Assembly: GCA_938002605.1 (NCBI GenBank)
Contig: CALLAF010000004.1
Span: 186,001 to 250,000 of the forward strand
DNA: 64,000 nucleotides
Reading direction: 5' to 3'
Source of the DNA: an uncultured Paracoccaceae bacterium
GTDB lineage: Bacteria; Pseudomonadota; Alphaproteobacteria; Rhodobacterales; Rhodobacteraceae
The translations under genes were made by a program, and so were the position numbers. Below the pieces are notes generated by a model that saw only the letters and a list, made by a program, of their open reading frames with translations, was not told where the DNA came from and did no database searches. Below, piece by piece: positions 29,059 to 38,817 of the stretch (within the stretch, counting starts at the first letter, position 1; every line of letters starts with the position of its first letter).

Positions 29059-29085
29059 AAGGGCGACAGTATAACTGTCACCCTT
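29059..29085. terminator. Dyad between ftsK 3' end and Hint gene
   Basis: AAGGGcGACAGT (29059-29070) and ACTGTCaCCCTT (29074-29085) pair over 12 positions with a single mismatch around an ATA loop. It lies 41 bases after the ftsK stop on the minus strand and 20 bases before the Hint start. It has no T-tract; it can be an ftsK terminator, or an operator/leader hairpin for the Hint gene. Confidence 0.5.
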
Positions 29086-29126
29086 GAGATTAAATGAACA
29101 AACACGTGTACGCCGTATTTGGCCGT

Positions 29127-32100
29127 TTATTGCTGCTCAGGCACCAAAATCTCGCGTTTTCCAACGTGGTTGGCGGAACTCACCACACCTTCATCTTCCA
29201 TCTGTTCTACCAGTCGCGCGGCCTTGTTATAGCCGATGGCGAGCTTGCGTTGAATGTAGGACGTTGAACATTTGCGGTCCTTGATCACAATGGCCACAGC
29301 CGTGTCATACAGCGCGTTTTCGCTGTCAGACCCATCACCTAGCCCCAGCACAAGATCAATGCTGCTTTCCTTATCCTCTGAAGGGCCTTCGACAACGCCA
29401 GACATGTATTCTGGCGGGCCAAAGCCCTTAAGGTGATTCACAATTTCTTCGACTTCTTCGTCGCTCACGAACGGTCCGTGGATGCGGGTAATCTTTGATC
29501 CGCCTGCCATGTAAAGCATGTCACCCATACCCAAGAGCTGTTCAGCACCCATTTCACCCAAAATCGTACGGCTGTCGATTTTCGACGTCACTTGGAATGA
29601 AATCCGTGTGGGGAAGTTCGCCTTGATCGTACCGGTGATCACGTCCACTGACGGGCGCTGGGTCGCCATGATCAGGTGGATACCTGACGCACGCGCCATT
29701 TGGGCAAGACGCTGAATACAGGCTTCGATTTCCTTGCCAGCAACCATCATTAGGTCGGCCATCTCGTCAACAATCACGACGATATAAGGCAGCACCTCTG
29801 GCGTGGATTCTTCGGTCTCAAAGATAGGATCGCCGGTTTCATCATCAAACCCGGTCTGCACGGTGCGACTGAACATTTCATTCTTGGACAGCGCATCTTT
29901 GACGCGGCCGTTATAGCCATCGATGTTCCGCACGCCCATTTTGGACATCTTGCGGTACCGTTCTTCCATCTCGCCGACGACCCATTTCAGGGCAACAACC
30001 GCCTTTTTCGGGTCAGTCACAACCGGCGACAACAGATGTGGGATGCCGTCATAGACGGACAATTCCAGCATCTTTGGATCGATCATGATCATCCGGCATT
30101 CTTCAGGCGTCAGCTTGTAAAGCAACGACAGGATCATTGTGTTGATCGCCACAGATTTACCTGACCCCGTGGTCCCCGCAATCAGCAGGTGGGGCATCTT
30201 GGCAAGGTTCGCGACAATCGGTTCGCCGCCAATGTCCTTACCCAGCGCAAGCGGCAGCTTTTGATTGCCATCACCAAAGTCACGGTGTGAAAGGATTTCG
30301 CGCAAAACAACCTTTTCACGGTTTTCATTCGGCAGCTCGATACCAATCACCGTCCGGCCCGGCACGGTTGAAACCCGCGCGGCCAGCGCTGACATAGACC
30401 GCGCGATATCGTCAGCAAGGCCAATGACGCGTGATGCTTTCAAACCCGGTGCTGGCTCCAGCTCATACATGGTGACAACGGGGCCGGGGCGTACCGATGT
30501 GATTTCACCCTTAACGCCGTAATCATCCAGCACGCTTTCCAACATGCGCGCGTTTTGCTCTAACGCATCGTCGCTTAGATGATGCCGCTGAATGTCGATA
30601 GGGTTCATCAACAGGTTGAGCGGAGGATGTTCATAGTCTGCGTATTTTTCATCGAACGCCAGCGCGGGCTGTGCTTCGGCTTTGGCTTGGCGCGACGGTT
30701 GCGGTGCACGCTTTGGCGGGTGCTGCACAACTGCGCGCGGCTCGGGCGTTGGGGCCACTGGCACATGTACGGTTGGGATCGGCATATGCGGCGCGGCAAC
30801 ATAAGGCGCCGGGTCCAATGCGGGGTTTGATGTATCCTCATCATCAAATTCGGGCATGGGCTCAAGATCGGCGATCGGCGCGCGTTCTAAAATCGGGGCT
30901 GGAATAGGTTCCGCCTCTGGCATTGGCTCAGGTGCAACGGCCGCCACTTGTTCAACACTTGGCTCTTCGCGATGAGCAAAGACAAGCGGCCGGGGACCGC
31001 GACCCGCGGTCAAAGCGGGTTCAATCCGCACGCCAGTTGGTGACGGAGGAATTTCCCGCGCTTTAATCGCATTTGCGATGCGGTTGCTCACACGTTCAGA
31101 ATCCGTGGCCAATGGCGCAATTGGCGCGATGGCTTCGGGCGTCACCAATTCGGGTTCCGGCATCGTATCGTTGCGTTTCAACAGACCCGACAAGAAGCTT
31201 CCGCCGCTTGGCTGGGCCTGCGTTTCAACTGGTTCGGGCGCAGCTTCGAGAACATCATCCATTGCCCGTGAAGCTGTCAGTGGCGGCGCTGGCGGCATCT
31301 TTGGCGCCTCAGTTTCAACACGCGGCTCAGCAATGGGCATCGCGGGTCGGGCGCGCACAACGGCGGCGGCGCGCGCCTTGAAATCTGGAGCGGGGGCTGC
31401 GGGAACCTCTTCCTCGATCAAATCTTCTGCGACTTCGTCAAAATCAACGGCACGGCGCTCGGCCGCACTCGCCCGATAGGCCTGAATATTGCTGTTCATG
31501 CCCTGCGCGGCTTTCGCAGAAATCACAGCCCCTTTGCCCACCAGTTTCAGCAAGGTCGCATAAAGCATCACCGTGCCAAGGAAAAGAAACCGGCCAGCGA
31601 CACGCAGTTCGGGACGGGTAAACCCAAGCGCAAACGCCATCAGCACAACCAGTGCAACGGCAGTCAGGAAAGATAAAAATTTCACACCAAAAACCGGACC
31701 GAAGGGCACAATTGTCAAAATAACACCTAAAACAGTGTCACCAAACAGCCCGCCAAGGCCAAAGTTCGCAGGCCAGTCAGCGCCCGGCGTCAGCGTGGCC
31801 GCATAAACGGCACCCACAACGATCGCGATAGGCGCAAAGATGATCCGACCGATCACGCGATCTTGCCCACGGTGCAAAATGAACCGGGCACCCCACGCGA
31901 TCAGCAATGTCGGTACAACCCAAATGCCAAAGCCCACAACCATCATCAGCGGCGCTGCAATCGACGCGCCAAAATGACCAAGTATGTTTTGCACGGGCGC
32001 ATCCGTTGCCGAAATCCAGCTAGGATCATCGGGGGAATAGCTTCCTACGATCAAAGCAATCAGAAGACCAACGAGCCCAAGGCCTAGACCAACCAGCTCC

Positions 32101-32177
32101 TTGCTGCGCTTTTCCAGCGCCGCTTGCGTTGCACTGTCCAAAAGCGGATCGCGCTGCCGTGTTTGATATGATGCCAT
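29127..32177 (-). CDS. ftsK: DNA translocase FtsK
   Basis: Septum-located ATP-driven DNA pump of 1016 residues that clears and aligns chromosome termini during division. Four to five membrane helices occupy about residues 20-190, a proline/glutamate-rich linker runs to about 490, and the motor follows with Walker [13 protein letters not shown], Walker [14 protein letters not shown] and the gamma winged helix at the end ([27 protein letters not shown]) that reads KOPS/FRS sites. The ATG at 32177 is preferred (AGGA upstream). It follows the aminotransferase gene by 11 bases. Confidence 0.95.
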   Translation of the reverse strand: MASYQTRQRDPLLDSATQAALEKRSKELVGLGLGLVGLLIALIVGSYSPDDPSWISATDAPVQNILGHFGASIAAPLMMVVGFGIWVVPTLLIAWGARFILHRGQDRVIGRIIFAPIAIVVGAVYAATLTPGADWPANFGLGGLFGDTVLGVILTIVPFGPVFGVKFLSFLTAVALVVLMAFALGFTRPELRVAGRFLFLGTVMLYATLLKLVGKGAVISAKAAQGMNSNIQAYRASAAERRAVDFDEVAEDLIEEEVPAAPAPDFKARAAAVVRARPAMPIAEPRVETEAPKMPPAPPLTASRAMDDVLEAAPEPVETQAQPSGGSFLSGLLKRNDTMPEPELVTPEAIAPIAPLATDSERVSNRIANAIKAREIPPSPTGVRIEPALTAGRGPRPLVFAHREEPSVEQVAAVAPEPMPEAEPIPAPILERAPIADLEPMPEFDDEDTSNPALDPAPYVAAPHMPIPTVHVPVAPTPEPRAVVQHPPKRAPQPSRQAKAEAQPALAFDEKYADYEHPPLNLLMNPIDIQRHHLSDDALEQNARMLESVLDDYGVKGEITSVRPGPVVTMYELEPAPGLKASRVIGLADDIARSMSALAARVSTVPGRTVIGIELPNENREKVVLREILSHRDFGDGNQKLPLALGKDIGGEPIVANLAKMPHLLIAGTTGSGKSVAINTMILSLLYKLTPEECRMIMIDPKMLELSVYDGIPHLLSPVVTDPKKAVVALKWVVGEMEERYRKMSKMGVRNIDGYNGRVKDALSKNEMFSRTVQTGFDDETGDPIFETEESTPEVLPYIVVIVDEMADLMMVAGKEIEACIQRLAQMARASGIHLIMATQRPSVDVITGTIKANFPTRISFQVTSKIDSRTILGEMGAEQLLGMGDMLYMAGGSKITRIHGPFVSDEEVEEIVNHLKGFGPPEYMSGVVEGPSEDKESSIDLVLGLGDGSDSENALYDTAVAIVIKDRKCSTSYIQRKLAIGYNKAARLVEQMEDEGVVSSANHVGKREILVPEQQ

Positions 32178-32188
32178 CTTTACCGTCC

Positions 32189-33364
32189 TCAACCGTACAA
32201 ACAGTCGTGGATTAACGTCAGTCCACGCTGCAATTCGTCTTCATGGGCAACCATCGCGACCCGAATGTAACCCGTGCCGGGATTTTCACCCGCTGCCTCC
32301 CGGCCTAAATAGGCACCGGGCAACACCCGCACGCCTGTTTCCTGCCACAGCTTTAACGCCGCTGCCTCTCCGTCTTCGACAGGAAGCCACAGGAAAAATC
32401 CAGCCTGTGGGGAATGGTATCCCGGCAAGCCGTCAAAAATCTGATCCGCAATCTCATACTTGCGCATATAGAGCGCCCGATTTTCCACGACATGCGCCTC
32501 ATCCGCCCAAACTTTCGCGGAAACAGCCTGTACCGGGCTGGGAAGCGGTGCGCCTGCATAGGCCCGCAATTGCCGAATTTGCGCAATAGATTTCACCCCA
32601 CCCGCGCAAAAACCTGACCGCAATCCGGGTAGGTTCGACCGTTTTGACAGCGAATGGAAGATCACTACGCGGTCCGGGTCTGCACCCATTTCCGTTGCGA
32701 TCTGCAATGCGCCGGGTGGCGGTGTGTCGCGGTAAATCTCGGAATAGCATTCATCCGCGAAAATGATGAAATCATGTTTCTCGGCCAAAGTGATCAGCGC
32801 ACGCCAGTAATCAACATCGGCCACCGCTCCCTGCGGGTTGGCAGGTGAGCAAATGTAAGCAACCGTGGTACGGTCCAGCACGTCGGGTGCAAGCGCATGG
32901 AAATCCGGCAAATGCCCTGTGGCTTCGGTAGCAGGCACGAACATCGGTTCAGCGCCCACAGACATGGCTGCAACCGCATAAACCGGATAAAAAGGGTTCG
33001 GCGTCAGAATGATTGGCTGGCCGTTTTTTGTTTCCGGCGACAGAGCCATCGCGGCATTATACAGCCCTTCGCGGGTGCCGTTCAGGGTCAGGATTTGCTC
33101 ATGCGCGATATCCAACCCGTAACGACGGTTCAAGAACCCCGCAATCGCATCCAGCAAATCATCGGTGCCGTTGTTGTTGGGATAATTCCCAAACCCCTGC
33201 ACATTGGCCGCAAGAATATCACCGACAAAATCGGGAAACGCATGGCGCGGCTCGCCAATCGTCATATTGATCACGTCTGTTGCCTGCGTTGGCACGTCTA
33301 AAAGTGCGCGCAAACGTGGCCACATCGCAACCGGGAGGTCCGAAAACCGCGCGGGGAATACCAT
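32189..33364 (-). CDS. Class I/II aminotransferase, DapC-like
   Basis: PLP-dependent aminotransferase of 391 residues, fold type I. The PLP-lysine motif is [17 protein letters not shown] (Lys in SLSKRS), and [11 protein letters not shown] and [10 protein letters not shown] are the other cofactor contacts. The [14 protein letters not shown] form with its companion sequence resembles N-succinyldiaminopimelate aminotransferase DapC of the lysine pathway; other keto-acid aminotransferases remain possible. It is directly upstream of ftsK on the same strand. Confidence 0.75.
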   Translation of the reverse strand: MVFPARFSDLPVAMWPRLRALLDVPTQATDVINMTIGEPRHAFPDFVGDILAANVQGFGNYPNNNGTDDLLDAIAGFLNRRYGLDIAHEQILTLNGTREGLYNAAMALSPETKNGQPIILTPNPFYPVYAVAAMSVGAEPMFVPATEATGHLPDFHALAPDVLDRTTVAYICSPANPQGAVADVDYWRALITLAEKHDFIIFADECYSEIYRDTPPPGALQIATEMGADPDRVVIFHSLSKRSNLPGLRSGFCAGGVKSIAQIRQLRAYAGAPLPSPVQAVSAKVWADEAHVVENRALYMRKYEIADQIFDGLPGYHSPQAGFFLWLPVEDGEAAALKLWQETGVRVLPGAYLGREAAGENPGTGYIRVAMVAHEDELQRGLTLIHDCLYG

Positions 33365-33866
33365 AACTGCCTCAATTCACGGGATCATTTCGCCCCGTTT
33401 TTTAGCAAACTAACCTGTTGCCCCCCACACTGTCCAGAACAAGCCGCGAATCGGAATAAATTTGTGGTTTTTTGGTAAGCAACACCCAAAAGGTTCGACC
33501 TCTACGCCACAACATTATCGCAGATAAGCAAAGCGGACTTGGGGATGGCTGCAGCTAAGGTCAGATTTGAGCCCAAATTGACGGATGTTGCAAATTATAC
33601 AAATGGCAGCAGAGGGGTGGAGAGCAGAGCTTTGCTGCAGTCTGTACCGAGGGATGCTGTGCGGGGCAAAGGGGCAACATTCGATGAAATAGGAGCCGGT
33701 GGTGAACGGCCCAAACCGACCCATCGCCTTGATGAGCGCAAGTTTTAAGGTTGCCCAGCGAGATCCTTGGGGGGATAGTAATGTGCCCCGAGACAATCTC
33801 GGGGCACGTATTGAACAGCTTGGTGCATAGGGCAGATCTGGGCAGTCGCGCGGCAGAACGTGCCCC
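33365..33866. other. 502-base gap without a convincing gene
   Basis: Separates the DapC-like gene from the lipocalin-like gene. I see only a strong hairpin at 33783-33807 and short open frames on both strands with no ribosome binding site or recognisable protein (e.g. 33515-33796 minus). The base texture differs from both neighbours, as if composed of decayed fragments. Confidence 0.5.
33783..33807 (-). terminator. Perfect 11-base-pair hairpin after the lipocalin-like gene
   Basis: GTGCCCCGAGA (33783-33793) and TCTCGGGGCAC (33797-33807) are exact reverse complements around a CAA loop. It lies about 60 bases beyond the stop of the minus-strand lipocalin-like gene and is the likely end of its transcript, although no T-tract follows. 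Confidence 0.6.
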
Positions 33867-34964
33867 CTATACGTCTGGCGTGCGGGTTTTGCCGAAGTAC
33901 ATCTGCTCCCAGAGCGCCGGATCTTCGAAGCTTTCCACGATTTCGCCGTTTACACGCTTCTCGAGTGACGCCCTGCCTTGGAGCCGCATATAGGCGGAAT
34001 CGACGCCCATGGCTTTCGCAATCTCGCGTTGTTCCGGGGGTAGATCATCTGCAAAAACATGCTGGAAGATGGTTTCCTCATGTTTGAACGCGATCGTGTA
34101 TTGGGTGTCGCCGTCCGTGTAGATGTAGGTCGAAAGGCCTGCGACGGGTTTGCCTGTTTTGTCGTCTGTGAAGTTTTCGGCAGTCAAAAACGCGACCTTC
34201 GAATTGTCGTCGACAACAGGTTTTCCGTCCTTCGCAACCAAGAAAGAGATCAGCGGCTGATAGCCATATTCTTCCTCTGCAATCACGTATGAGGCGATCA
34301 CCGTGTAGGGCCCGATCTTCGCGCGCGCCCAATACCAGTCGTGCATCAGGTCTTGCATCGGAGCGTCGCCCCAATTGTGGTCGTGATAGCCGGTGCCGGT
34401 TGCTTCGAATTTTTCCTCGCCGATGGTGTAGCTGGCCTTGACATGGCCTTGCGGAACAGCGGGCATCCAGGCGAAGAGCTTTTCGGGTTGGCCTTCGCGA
34501 CCGAAATACGAATGGCCCGTGCGCGGCCGCCATGCGGGGACCTCGCCCGTCAGTTCGATATTGACAGAAACGTCTTCGATCGTTGCGGTGATACGGTAGT
34601 TGTTCAAGTCACCTACGAACCGGTTGTCGCCGATGCGCACGTCGCAACCGTCTTTGGAGGCCGAGAAATCCTCTGGTCCGGTTATGAGCTTCCTGCCGAA
34701 GGCCTGGCCATCGGGACGCGTGATCTCGATGGTTATGTAGGGGGTCAGGGGCGCGTTCATGGAAGTGATAGGCTTGGTGTAGAACGCGACGACGATAGAG
34801 GTTCCGTCCTCAAGGTGGCTGTCGAAATACCACCACTCATAGCTTCCAGGGTCGGTCATGGCGCGCTGCCCGTCTTCCCATTTGGCGATTGTTGTTACGT
34901 CAAGTCCGAGACGTTCGTAATCTTCGGGTGTCTGTCCGAGGCGAAAGTATCCTGCTTTGCTCAT
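33867..34964 (-). CDS. CrtC/AttH-like lipocalin-domain protein
   Basis: A 365-residue protein with tandem lipocalin-like beta domains, as in hydroxyneurosporene synthase (CrtC), AttH and related hydratases/cyclases. The diagnostic tryptophan motif appears as SYEWWYFDSHLEDG at about 35-48, with GTGYHDHNWGD at about 215, whose His/Asp/Trp residues line the ligand cavity in this family. No signal peptide is seen. The ATG at 34964 has AAAGGA eight bases upstream. A TetR regulator is divergent, and two identical-pattern palindromes lie between the genes, so expression is probably ligand-responsive. The substrate is unknown; no carotenoid genes are adjacent. Confidence 0.72.
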   Translation of the reverse strand: MSKAGYFRLGQTPEDYERLGLDVTTIAKWEDGQRAMTDPGSYEWWYFDSHLEDGTSIVVAFYTKPITSMNAPLTPYITIEITRPDGQAFGRKLITGPEDFSASKDGCDVRIGDNRFVGDLNNYRITATIEDVSVNIELTGEVPAWRPRTGHSYFGREGQPEKLFAWMPAVPQGHVKASYTIGEEKFEATGTGYHDHNWGDAPMQDLMHDWYWARAKIGPYTVIASYVIAEEEYGYQPLISFLVAKDGKPVVDDNSKVAFLTAENFTDDKTGKPVAGLSTYIYTDGDTQYTIAFKHEETIFQHVFADDLPPEQREIAKAMGVDSAYMRLQGRASLEKRVNGEIVESFEDPALWEQMYFGKTRTPDV

Positions 34965-34999
34965 TGTCTTTCCTTTCATTTACTTTTCTGGCAGATTGT

Positions 35000-35013
35000 G
35001 GAACACATGCTCC
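35000..35013. promoter_or_regulatory. Candidate TetR operator, site 1
   Basis: GGAACACATGCTCC matches the pattern GGAACA-NN-TGYTCC. It is 36 bases upstream of the lipocalin-like start codon. A second copy lies at 35035-35048; the centres are 35 bases apart. One mismatch to perfect dyad symmetry. Confidence 0.6.
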
Positions 35014-35034
35014 ATATATGGGAGGCCCTGCTAT

Positions 35035-35048
35035 GGAACAAGTGTTCC
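35035..35048. promoter_or_regulatory. Candidate TetR operator, site 2
   Basis: GGAACAAGTGTTCC is a perfect 6+6 palindrome with a 2-base spacer, located 36 bases upstream of the TetR start codon. Same pattern as site 1. Together the two sites would allow one TetR-type dimer near each divergent promoter. Confidence 0.65.
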
Positions 35049-35084
35049 GTAATCTAAAGGGCAAAAAAATACCTTGAGGAACTC

Positions 35085-35672
35085 GTGACCGATCCACGCA
35101 TAACCCGAACCCAGCAGGACCTGTTTTCGGCCCTTGATGAGCTGCTCTCTGAAAAGCCATTCCGGGAGATCAGTGTCAGCGATCTCGCCCGACGCGCCGA
35201 TGTTGGTCGGCAGACGTTTTATCGGCACTTCGACAGCATTGGCGCAATGCTGAACCTGCGCTTGCAAACGGGGTTGGCGGATCAGATCAGGTCGGTTCAG
35301 GCCAGTACAGCCCAATTAGAGGCGGAGGACCGGCTGCGCCAGGCCTGCCGTTTCGCTTTCGAGCGTGTCGGCGCACAACCGCATATCGCGCGTGCCATAT
35401 TGAGTGGGGAGGCCGGTTCGGATGCGCTTGCAGCCTTCCGCGAACAAATCATTGCGCTGTGGGCCAACGCGCCAAGTGACCCTCTCGTGGATGTTCCGCC
35501 TGAATTCCTAGGATATACTTCAACATTCTATGCCGGTGCGATGGCCGCCATTCTCCTGCATTGGCTTGATGCCGACTGTTCCCCGGATGCAGATACGATG
35601 AGCCGGCTTGTGGCCGTGCTTTCCAATACAACTGAGGTCGATTGGGGCGCGATGGCATCTGAGGGAGAGTGA
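35085..35672 (+). CDS. TetR/AcrR family transcriptional regulator
   Basis: A 195-residue regulator. The N-terminal helix-turn-helix is EISVSDLARRADVGRQTFYRHF at about residues 27-48; the rest is a divergent ligand domain of the usual length. It starts with GTG at 35085, preceded by GAGG seven bases upstream; this is the start consistent with the HTH position. It is divergent from the lipocalin-like gene and the two palindromes between them are its likely targets, giving autoregulation plus control of that gene. Confidence 0.88.
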   Translation: MTDPRITRTQQDLFSALDELLSEKPFREISVSDLARRADVGRQTFYRHFDSIGAMLNLRLQTGLADQIRSVQASTAQLEAEDRLRQACRFAFERVGAQPHIARAILSGEAGSDALAAFREQIIALWANAPSDPLVDVPPEFLGYTSTFYAGAMAAILLHWLDADCSPDADTMSRLVAVLSNTTEVDWGAMASEGE

Positions 35673-36049
35673 AATTAAAAACCTGTCCTGAAGCTGGTCT
35701 GAACCCGAACAAGCGTTCTTTCAACATAAGGTCACAGGGCTAAAACGCACTGCCGCTCCGCCCTGCAGCGTTTCTCAGTTTTCATCAAGAAATGAATGAT
35801 CAGGCAAGGCTCGGAATAAACTTTCGCGACTATGGCCGCGTATATCGGCTTTGGACCGAGAACCGACATTCAAATCAAGTGATGGACGGCCGCTTTGTCC
35901 GCGTACCAGACACCTAGACCAGACGCGTTAAATGTCCGGTATCGGTCAGAGATGCGTGACGCAACCCGTGACTGACCTTAGAAAACCGACGGATTGCTTC
36001 AAAGGTTAGCGACGCTCCTCATTTGGCCCGCGATTTGGCTGCGGGGCAT
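35673..36049. other. 377-base gap without a gene
   Basis: No open frame with a start signal and no strong hairpin was found. The segment between the TetR gene and the small secreted protein resembles gene remnants, but I could not identify a parent family. Coding frames found on the plus strand near 35994 are antisense to the small secreted-protein gene. Confidence 0.45.
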
Positions 36050-36253
36050 TCAACGCCGGTGGTGCGCGACCACGCCTGCAACCAACGCAAGCGCAGCGAC
36101 AGCAACGACAACGTTTATTGTGGGGCCACGGGTGTTCGTGGCGGCCTTTGGTTCATGTGTTGGCGCGGGCATTGGCATGGGCTGGGCGCTTGCAGTAACG
36201 GGGACCGAAAGCACAGCGGCGGTCACCAATGCGGTAAGTGGAATGCGAAACAT
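36050..36253 (-). CDS. Small secreted protein, 67 residues
   Basis: A short protein with a textbook signal peptide (FRIPLTALVTAAVLSVPVTASA, cleavage near residue 24), a short Pro/Met-rich mature part (QPMPMPAPTHEP) and a C-terminal hydrophobic segment (INVVVAVAALALVAGVVA) followed by HHRR. It is probably anchored in the membrane by that C-terminal helix. GGAG lies six bases before the ATG at 36253. The longer open frame to 36403 has no such signal. Unknown function; small proteins of this shape are common in Roseobacters. Confidence 0.65.
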   Translation of the reverse strand: MFRIPLTALVTAAVLSVPVTASAQPMPMPAPTHEPKAATNTRGPTINVVVAVAALALVAGVVAHHRR

Positions 36254-36318
36254 GTTGTTCTCCGGGTTCAGCAACGTATGAACCCTTACAACGGCGCAGC
36301 TACAAAAATCCGTCGCGC

Positions 36319-37647
36319 TTAGTTCAGGGCTTGTTCCGCCGCCGCCGCCAGCCGTAGCAACGCGGCCTCCCCCCCGTTTTGTCCGTTCAACATGATCCCG
36401 CAAGACGGCACGCCTGTCGGCAATGTGAGCGAAGTCAGATCAAGCAGATTTGCCACGCGGGTATTGCGCAGCGCGAGCAGGTTTTCAGTTTTATAATAAT
36501 CCTCATCCGCCAGCAGACGGTCTGCATTTGGAGGCAAGATGGGCGCTGTCGGCATGATAACCGCATCAAATTGCGCGACCGCCTCAGCGTATTGCTTACG
36601 AATACGGCGCAGCAAATTCCAGCCTGCGACATAATCAGCACCACTGACCAATTTACCGCCGCGCACACGTTCTAGAATTTGCGGGAACATCTTTTCTGGG
36701 TTGGCCTCAACCAGATCACGCCACCAGCCATAGCTATCCGCGCCGTACAGATCTCCGGCAACGCCGAAAGCATCATCCAGCGGCGCAAAACTGTGGTGTT
36801 CAATATGGGCCCCGGCATTTTGCAGCCGCTCAACTGCGCTTTGAAACGCAGCGCACGGCGCATCGCGCACATCGTCAGGCGCAATCGTATCAAGCACCAT
36901 TAGACGCTTACCTTTCAGGGTTTCACCACCCAGATCAACTGGCTTTGCACCCTCTAAGGCGGCGAACACCAGTGCAGCATCTTCTACTGATCGGCATAGT
37001 GGCCCAACCGTATCAAACGTCAAACACAGTGGCACGACACCTTCTAGCGACAGGTGACCATGGCTGGTTTTCAAACCGACCAAGTCATTCCAAGCCGACG
37101 GAATGCGCACAGACCCACCCGTATCAGACCCGATGCCAGCCGCCGCCAAACCAAACGCGACGGACGCCCCCGCCCCCGACGAAGACCCACCAGGCACCGC
37201 CGCGTGATCGTTCACGCAAGGGGGCGTCGCAGTGATCGGGTTCAGGCCAAGGCCCGAAAACGCGATCTCGGACATATGTGTTTTACCAAGGCACACCAGC
37301 CCCGCAGCCGTCGCATTTTGCAGCACAAGCGCATCCGTGTCCGGCACGCGCCCTGCCATCAAGGCAGTCCCCGCTTCGGTCGCAACACCAGCCGTATCAA
37401 ACAAATCTTTCCAAGACACAGGGACCCCATCCAAAGGCCCGCGACGGAACCCCGATTTGGCCCGTTCGGACGCCGCCGCCGCCTCTGACCGCGCACGGTC
37501 ATGCGTCACACGCGCATAGATACGATCACGGAATTCATGGGCATCAATGGCATCCAGATACACTTCGGTCAGGGCAACCGGGTCAATCTGCCCCGCCCCA
37601 ATCGCACGCCCCAAATCAGCCGCTGTCATCCATCGCCAGTCTTGCAT
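36319..37647 (-). CDS. Amidase (amidase-signature family)
   Basis: A 442-residue amidase-signature enzyme that hydrolyses a C-N amide bond. The Ser-cisSer-Lys triad is intact: Lys80 in PVSWKDLF, Ser in GGSSSGAGA at about 153-161, and the nucleophile Ser179 in SDTGGSVRIPS. GatA of the Glu-tRNA amidotransferase is ruled out as there is no GatC/GatB beside it and the length is shorter. The substrate cannot be told from sequence. It stands alone on the minus strand. Confidence 0.88.
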   Translation of the reverse strand: MQDWRWMTAADLGRAIGAGQIDPVALTEVYLDAIDAHEFRDRIYARVTHDRARSEAAAASERAKSGFRRGPLDGVPVSWKDLFDTAGVATEAGTALMAGRVPDTDALVLQNATAAGLVCLGKTHMSEIAFSGLGLNPITATPPCVNDHAAVPGGSSSGAGASVAFGLAAAGIGSDTGGSVRIPSAWNDLVGLKTSHGHLSLEGVVPLCLTFDTVGPLCRSVEDAALVFAALEGAKPVDLGGETLKGKRLMVLDTIAPDDVRDAPCAAFQSAVERLQNAGAHIEHHSFAPLDDAFGVAGDLYGADSYGWWRDLVEANPEKMFPQILERVRGGKLVSGADYVAGWNLLRRIRKQYAEAVAQFDAVIMPTAPILPPNADRLLADEDYYKTENLLALRNTRVANLLDLTSLTLPTGVPSCGIMLNGQNGGEAALLRLAAAAEQALN

Positions 37648-37770
37648 GTGAAATCTCCTGTCTTCGGCTGACCATAGCGAGACGGAAATCTAAGAACAAT
37701 CGCGGATAACATGGCAGCTGCATCCTGATTACGACTAGAAAACGATGCCCATGCTTGATAGCTAGATCAC

Positions 37771-38049
37771 ATGACAGATCTTATCAAAATCGACAGTGAG
37801 CGGCTCAAAGCCATCCGCAAAGGGCGCAAAATCGGGCGGCCAAAGCTCGCAAAGCTAACAGGGTTGACGGAACGCGCATTAGCCAAGCTTGAATCTGCGA
37901 CCCTTCCGGCCTTGCCGCAGTCCACTGTCATAAAGCTCTCTGATGCACTTCAGGTGCCGGAACCAACCCTCACGGGCGATTTCCCACTGACCCAGGACGA
38001 CTTGAACCCAATCGCCAAATCAACCTGCACAAGCGGGTGCTGCGGGTAA
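37771..38049 (+). CDS. Small XRE-type HTH protein with Cys-rich tail
   Basis: A 92-residue protein with a helix-turn-helix of the XRE/Cro type (LKAIRKGRKIGRPKLAKLTGLTERALAKLES; longer than quoted here only as an approximate region, about residues 12-42), an acidic-hydrophobic middle and the ending CTSGCCG with three cysteines. The cysteines could bind a metal or act as a redox sensor, which is speculation. It lies upstream of a lipoprotein gene in the same orientation. No toxin partner is beside it. Start is ATG 37771; no strong ribosome binding site seen. Confidence 0.7.
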   Translation: MTDLIKIDSERLKAIRKGRKIGRPKLAKLTGLTERALAKLESATLPALPQSTVIKLSDALQVPEPTLTGDFPLTQDDLNPIAKSTCTSGCCG

Positions 38050-38127
38050 GCCTATTGATACATTTGAAGCGTCGTGTAGTTTGAAAATATAGTTTTCGAC
38101 AACCATTTTAGAACGTGTTTCAAATCA

Positions 38128-38817
38128 ATGCACATCATCATCCGCACGGCGCTTTTCTTGTGTTTGCTGCTGACCGCTAGCTGCGACAAGGTTTACACGT
38201 GGCATCAAAAGCTAACCGTCACGGTACAAACCCCCACCGGGGAAGTCAGCGGATATAGCGTAACCGAGATCACAAAAACCCATAGCGACAGCTGGTACGT
38301 CCCGCCCGAAGCACGCGGCGTGCGGAGCGATGTTCGTGGCGAAGCTGTTGTGGTTGAGGTCGCGCCGGGCAAATACCTGTTTGTCCTTTTGGACGGCGTG
38401 GAAAGTCTCGCTTACCACACATTCACCCAATTTCCTTACACACGCGGCAGCGAGTTCAACCGCTGGGCCAGATCAATCGAACGCTATCGTGGATCAGCCG
38501 AAGTACCGCAGGACGCCTATCCCATGATGGTAACCTTCACAGATATTACCGACCCGGCTAGTGTGATGCGGGTCGATCCGAATGATTTCGCCACAACCTT
38601 TGGAGAAGGCTTTGCGCTGACCGGGGTGGAGCTGGAAGTTACGAATGAGGCGGTTTCTGAAGGAGCCACCGAACGCGTTTTGGGTTGGTTAGAGGCCGTT
38701 GGGCGGGAACGTTTCAGCCTTAAAGGTCAGCCCCAAATTGGCTTGGTAAGTGATCAACCAGACCCGGAAATCTACCTAATTTCTTCCGGTGACTTTTCAA
38801 CGGAGTTATTCAAGTGA
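38128..38817 (+). CDS. Putative lipoprotein, 229 residues
   Basis: Starts with a hydrophobic signal (IIIRTALFLCLLLTAS) and a cysteine at 19, matching a slightly unusual lipobox TASC, so it is probably a lipoprotein. I do not recognise the mature domain, which has a beta-rich, Trp/Tyr-containing character and no obvious motif. Its stop codon overlaps a GTG start of the next, broken gene (38814), so the two were once co-translated: the lipoprotein was paired with a lipase-like hydrolase. It may be a remnant of a lipase-foldase or lipase-partner module. Confidence 0.6.
   Translation: MHIIIRTALFLCLLLTASCDKVYTWHQKLTVTVQTPTGEVSGYSVTEITKTHSDSWYVPPEARGVRSDVRGEAVVVEVAPGKYLFVLLDGVESLAYHTFTQFPYTRGSEFNRWARSIERYRGSAEVPQDAYPMMVTFTDITDPASVMRVDPNDFATTFGEGFALTGVELEVTNEAVSEGATERVLGWLEAVGRERFSLKGQPQIGLVSDQPDPEIYLISSGDFSTELFK

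Noticed and set aside
30579-30907. Several plus-strand open frames antisense to ftsK
   Set aside because: They arise from the proline/alanine/glutamate-rich linker of ftsK and have no start signals.
33515-33796. 93-residue open frame on the minus strand in the gap
   Set aside because: No ribosome binding site, low-complexity composition and no recognisable domain; the region contains a strong hairpin.
35994-36281. 95-residue plus-strand open frame antisense to the small secreted protein
   Set aside because: No start signal, and the minus-strand frame has signal peptide and ribosome binding site.
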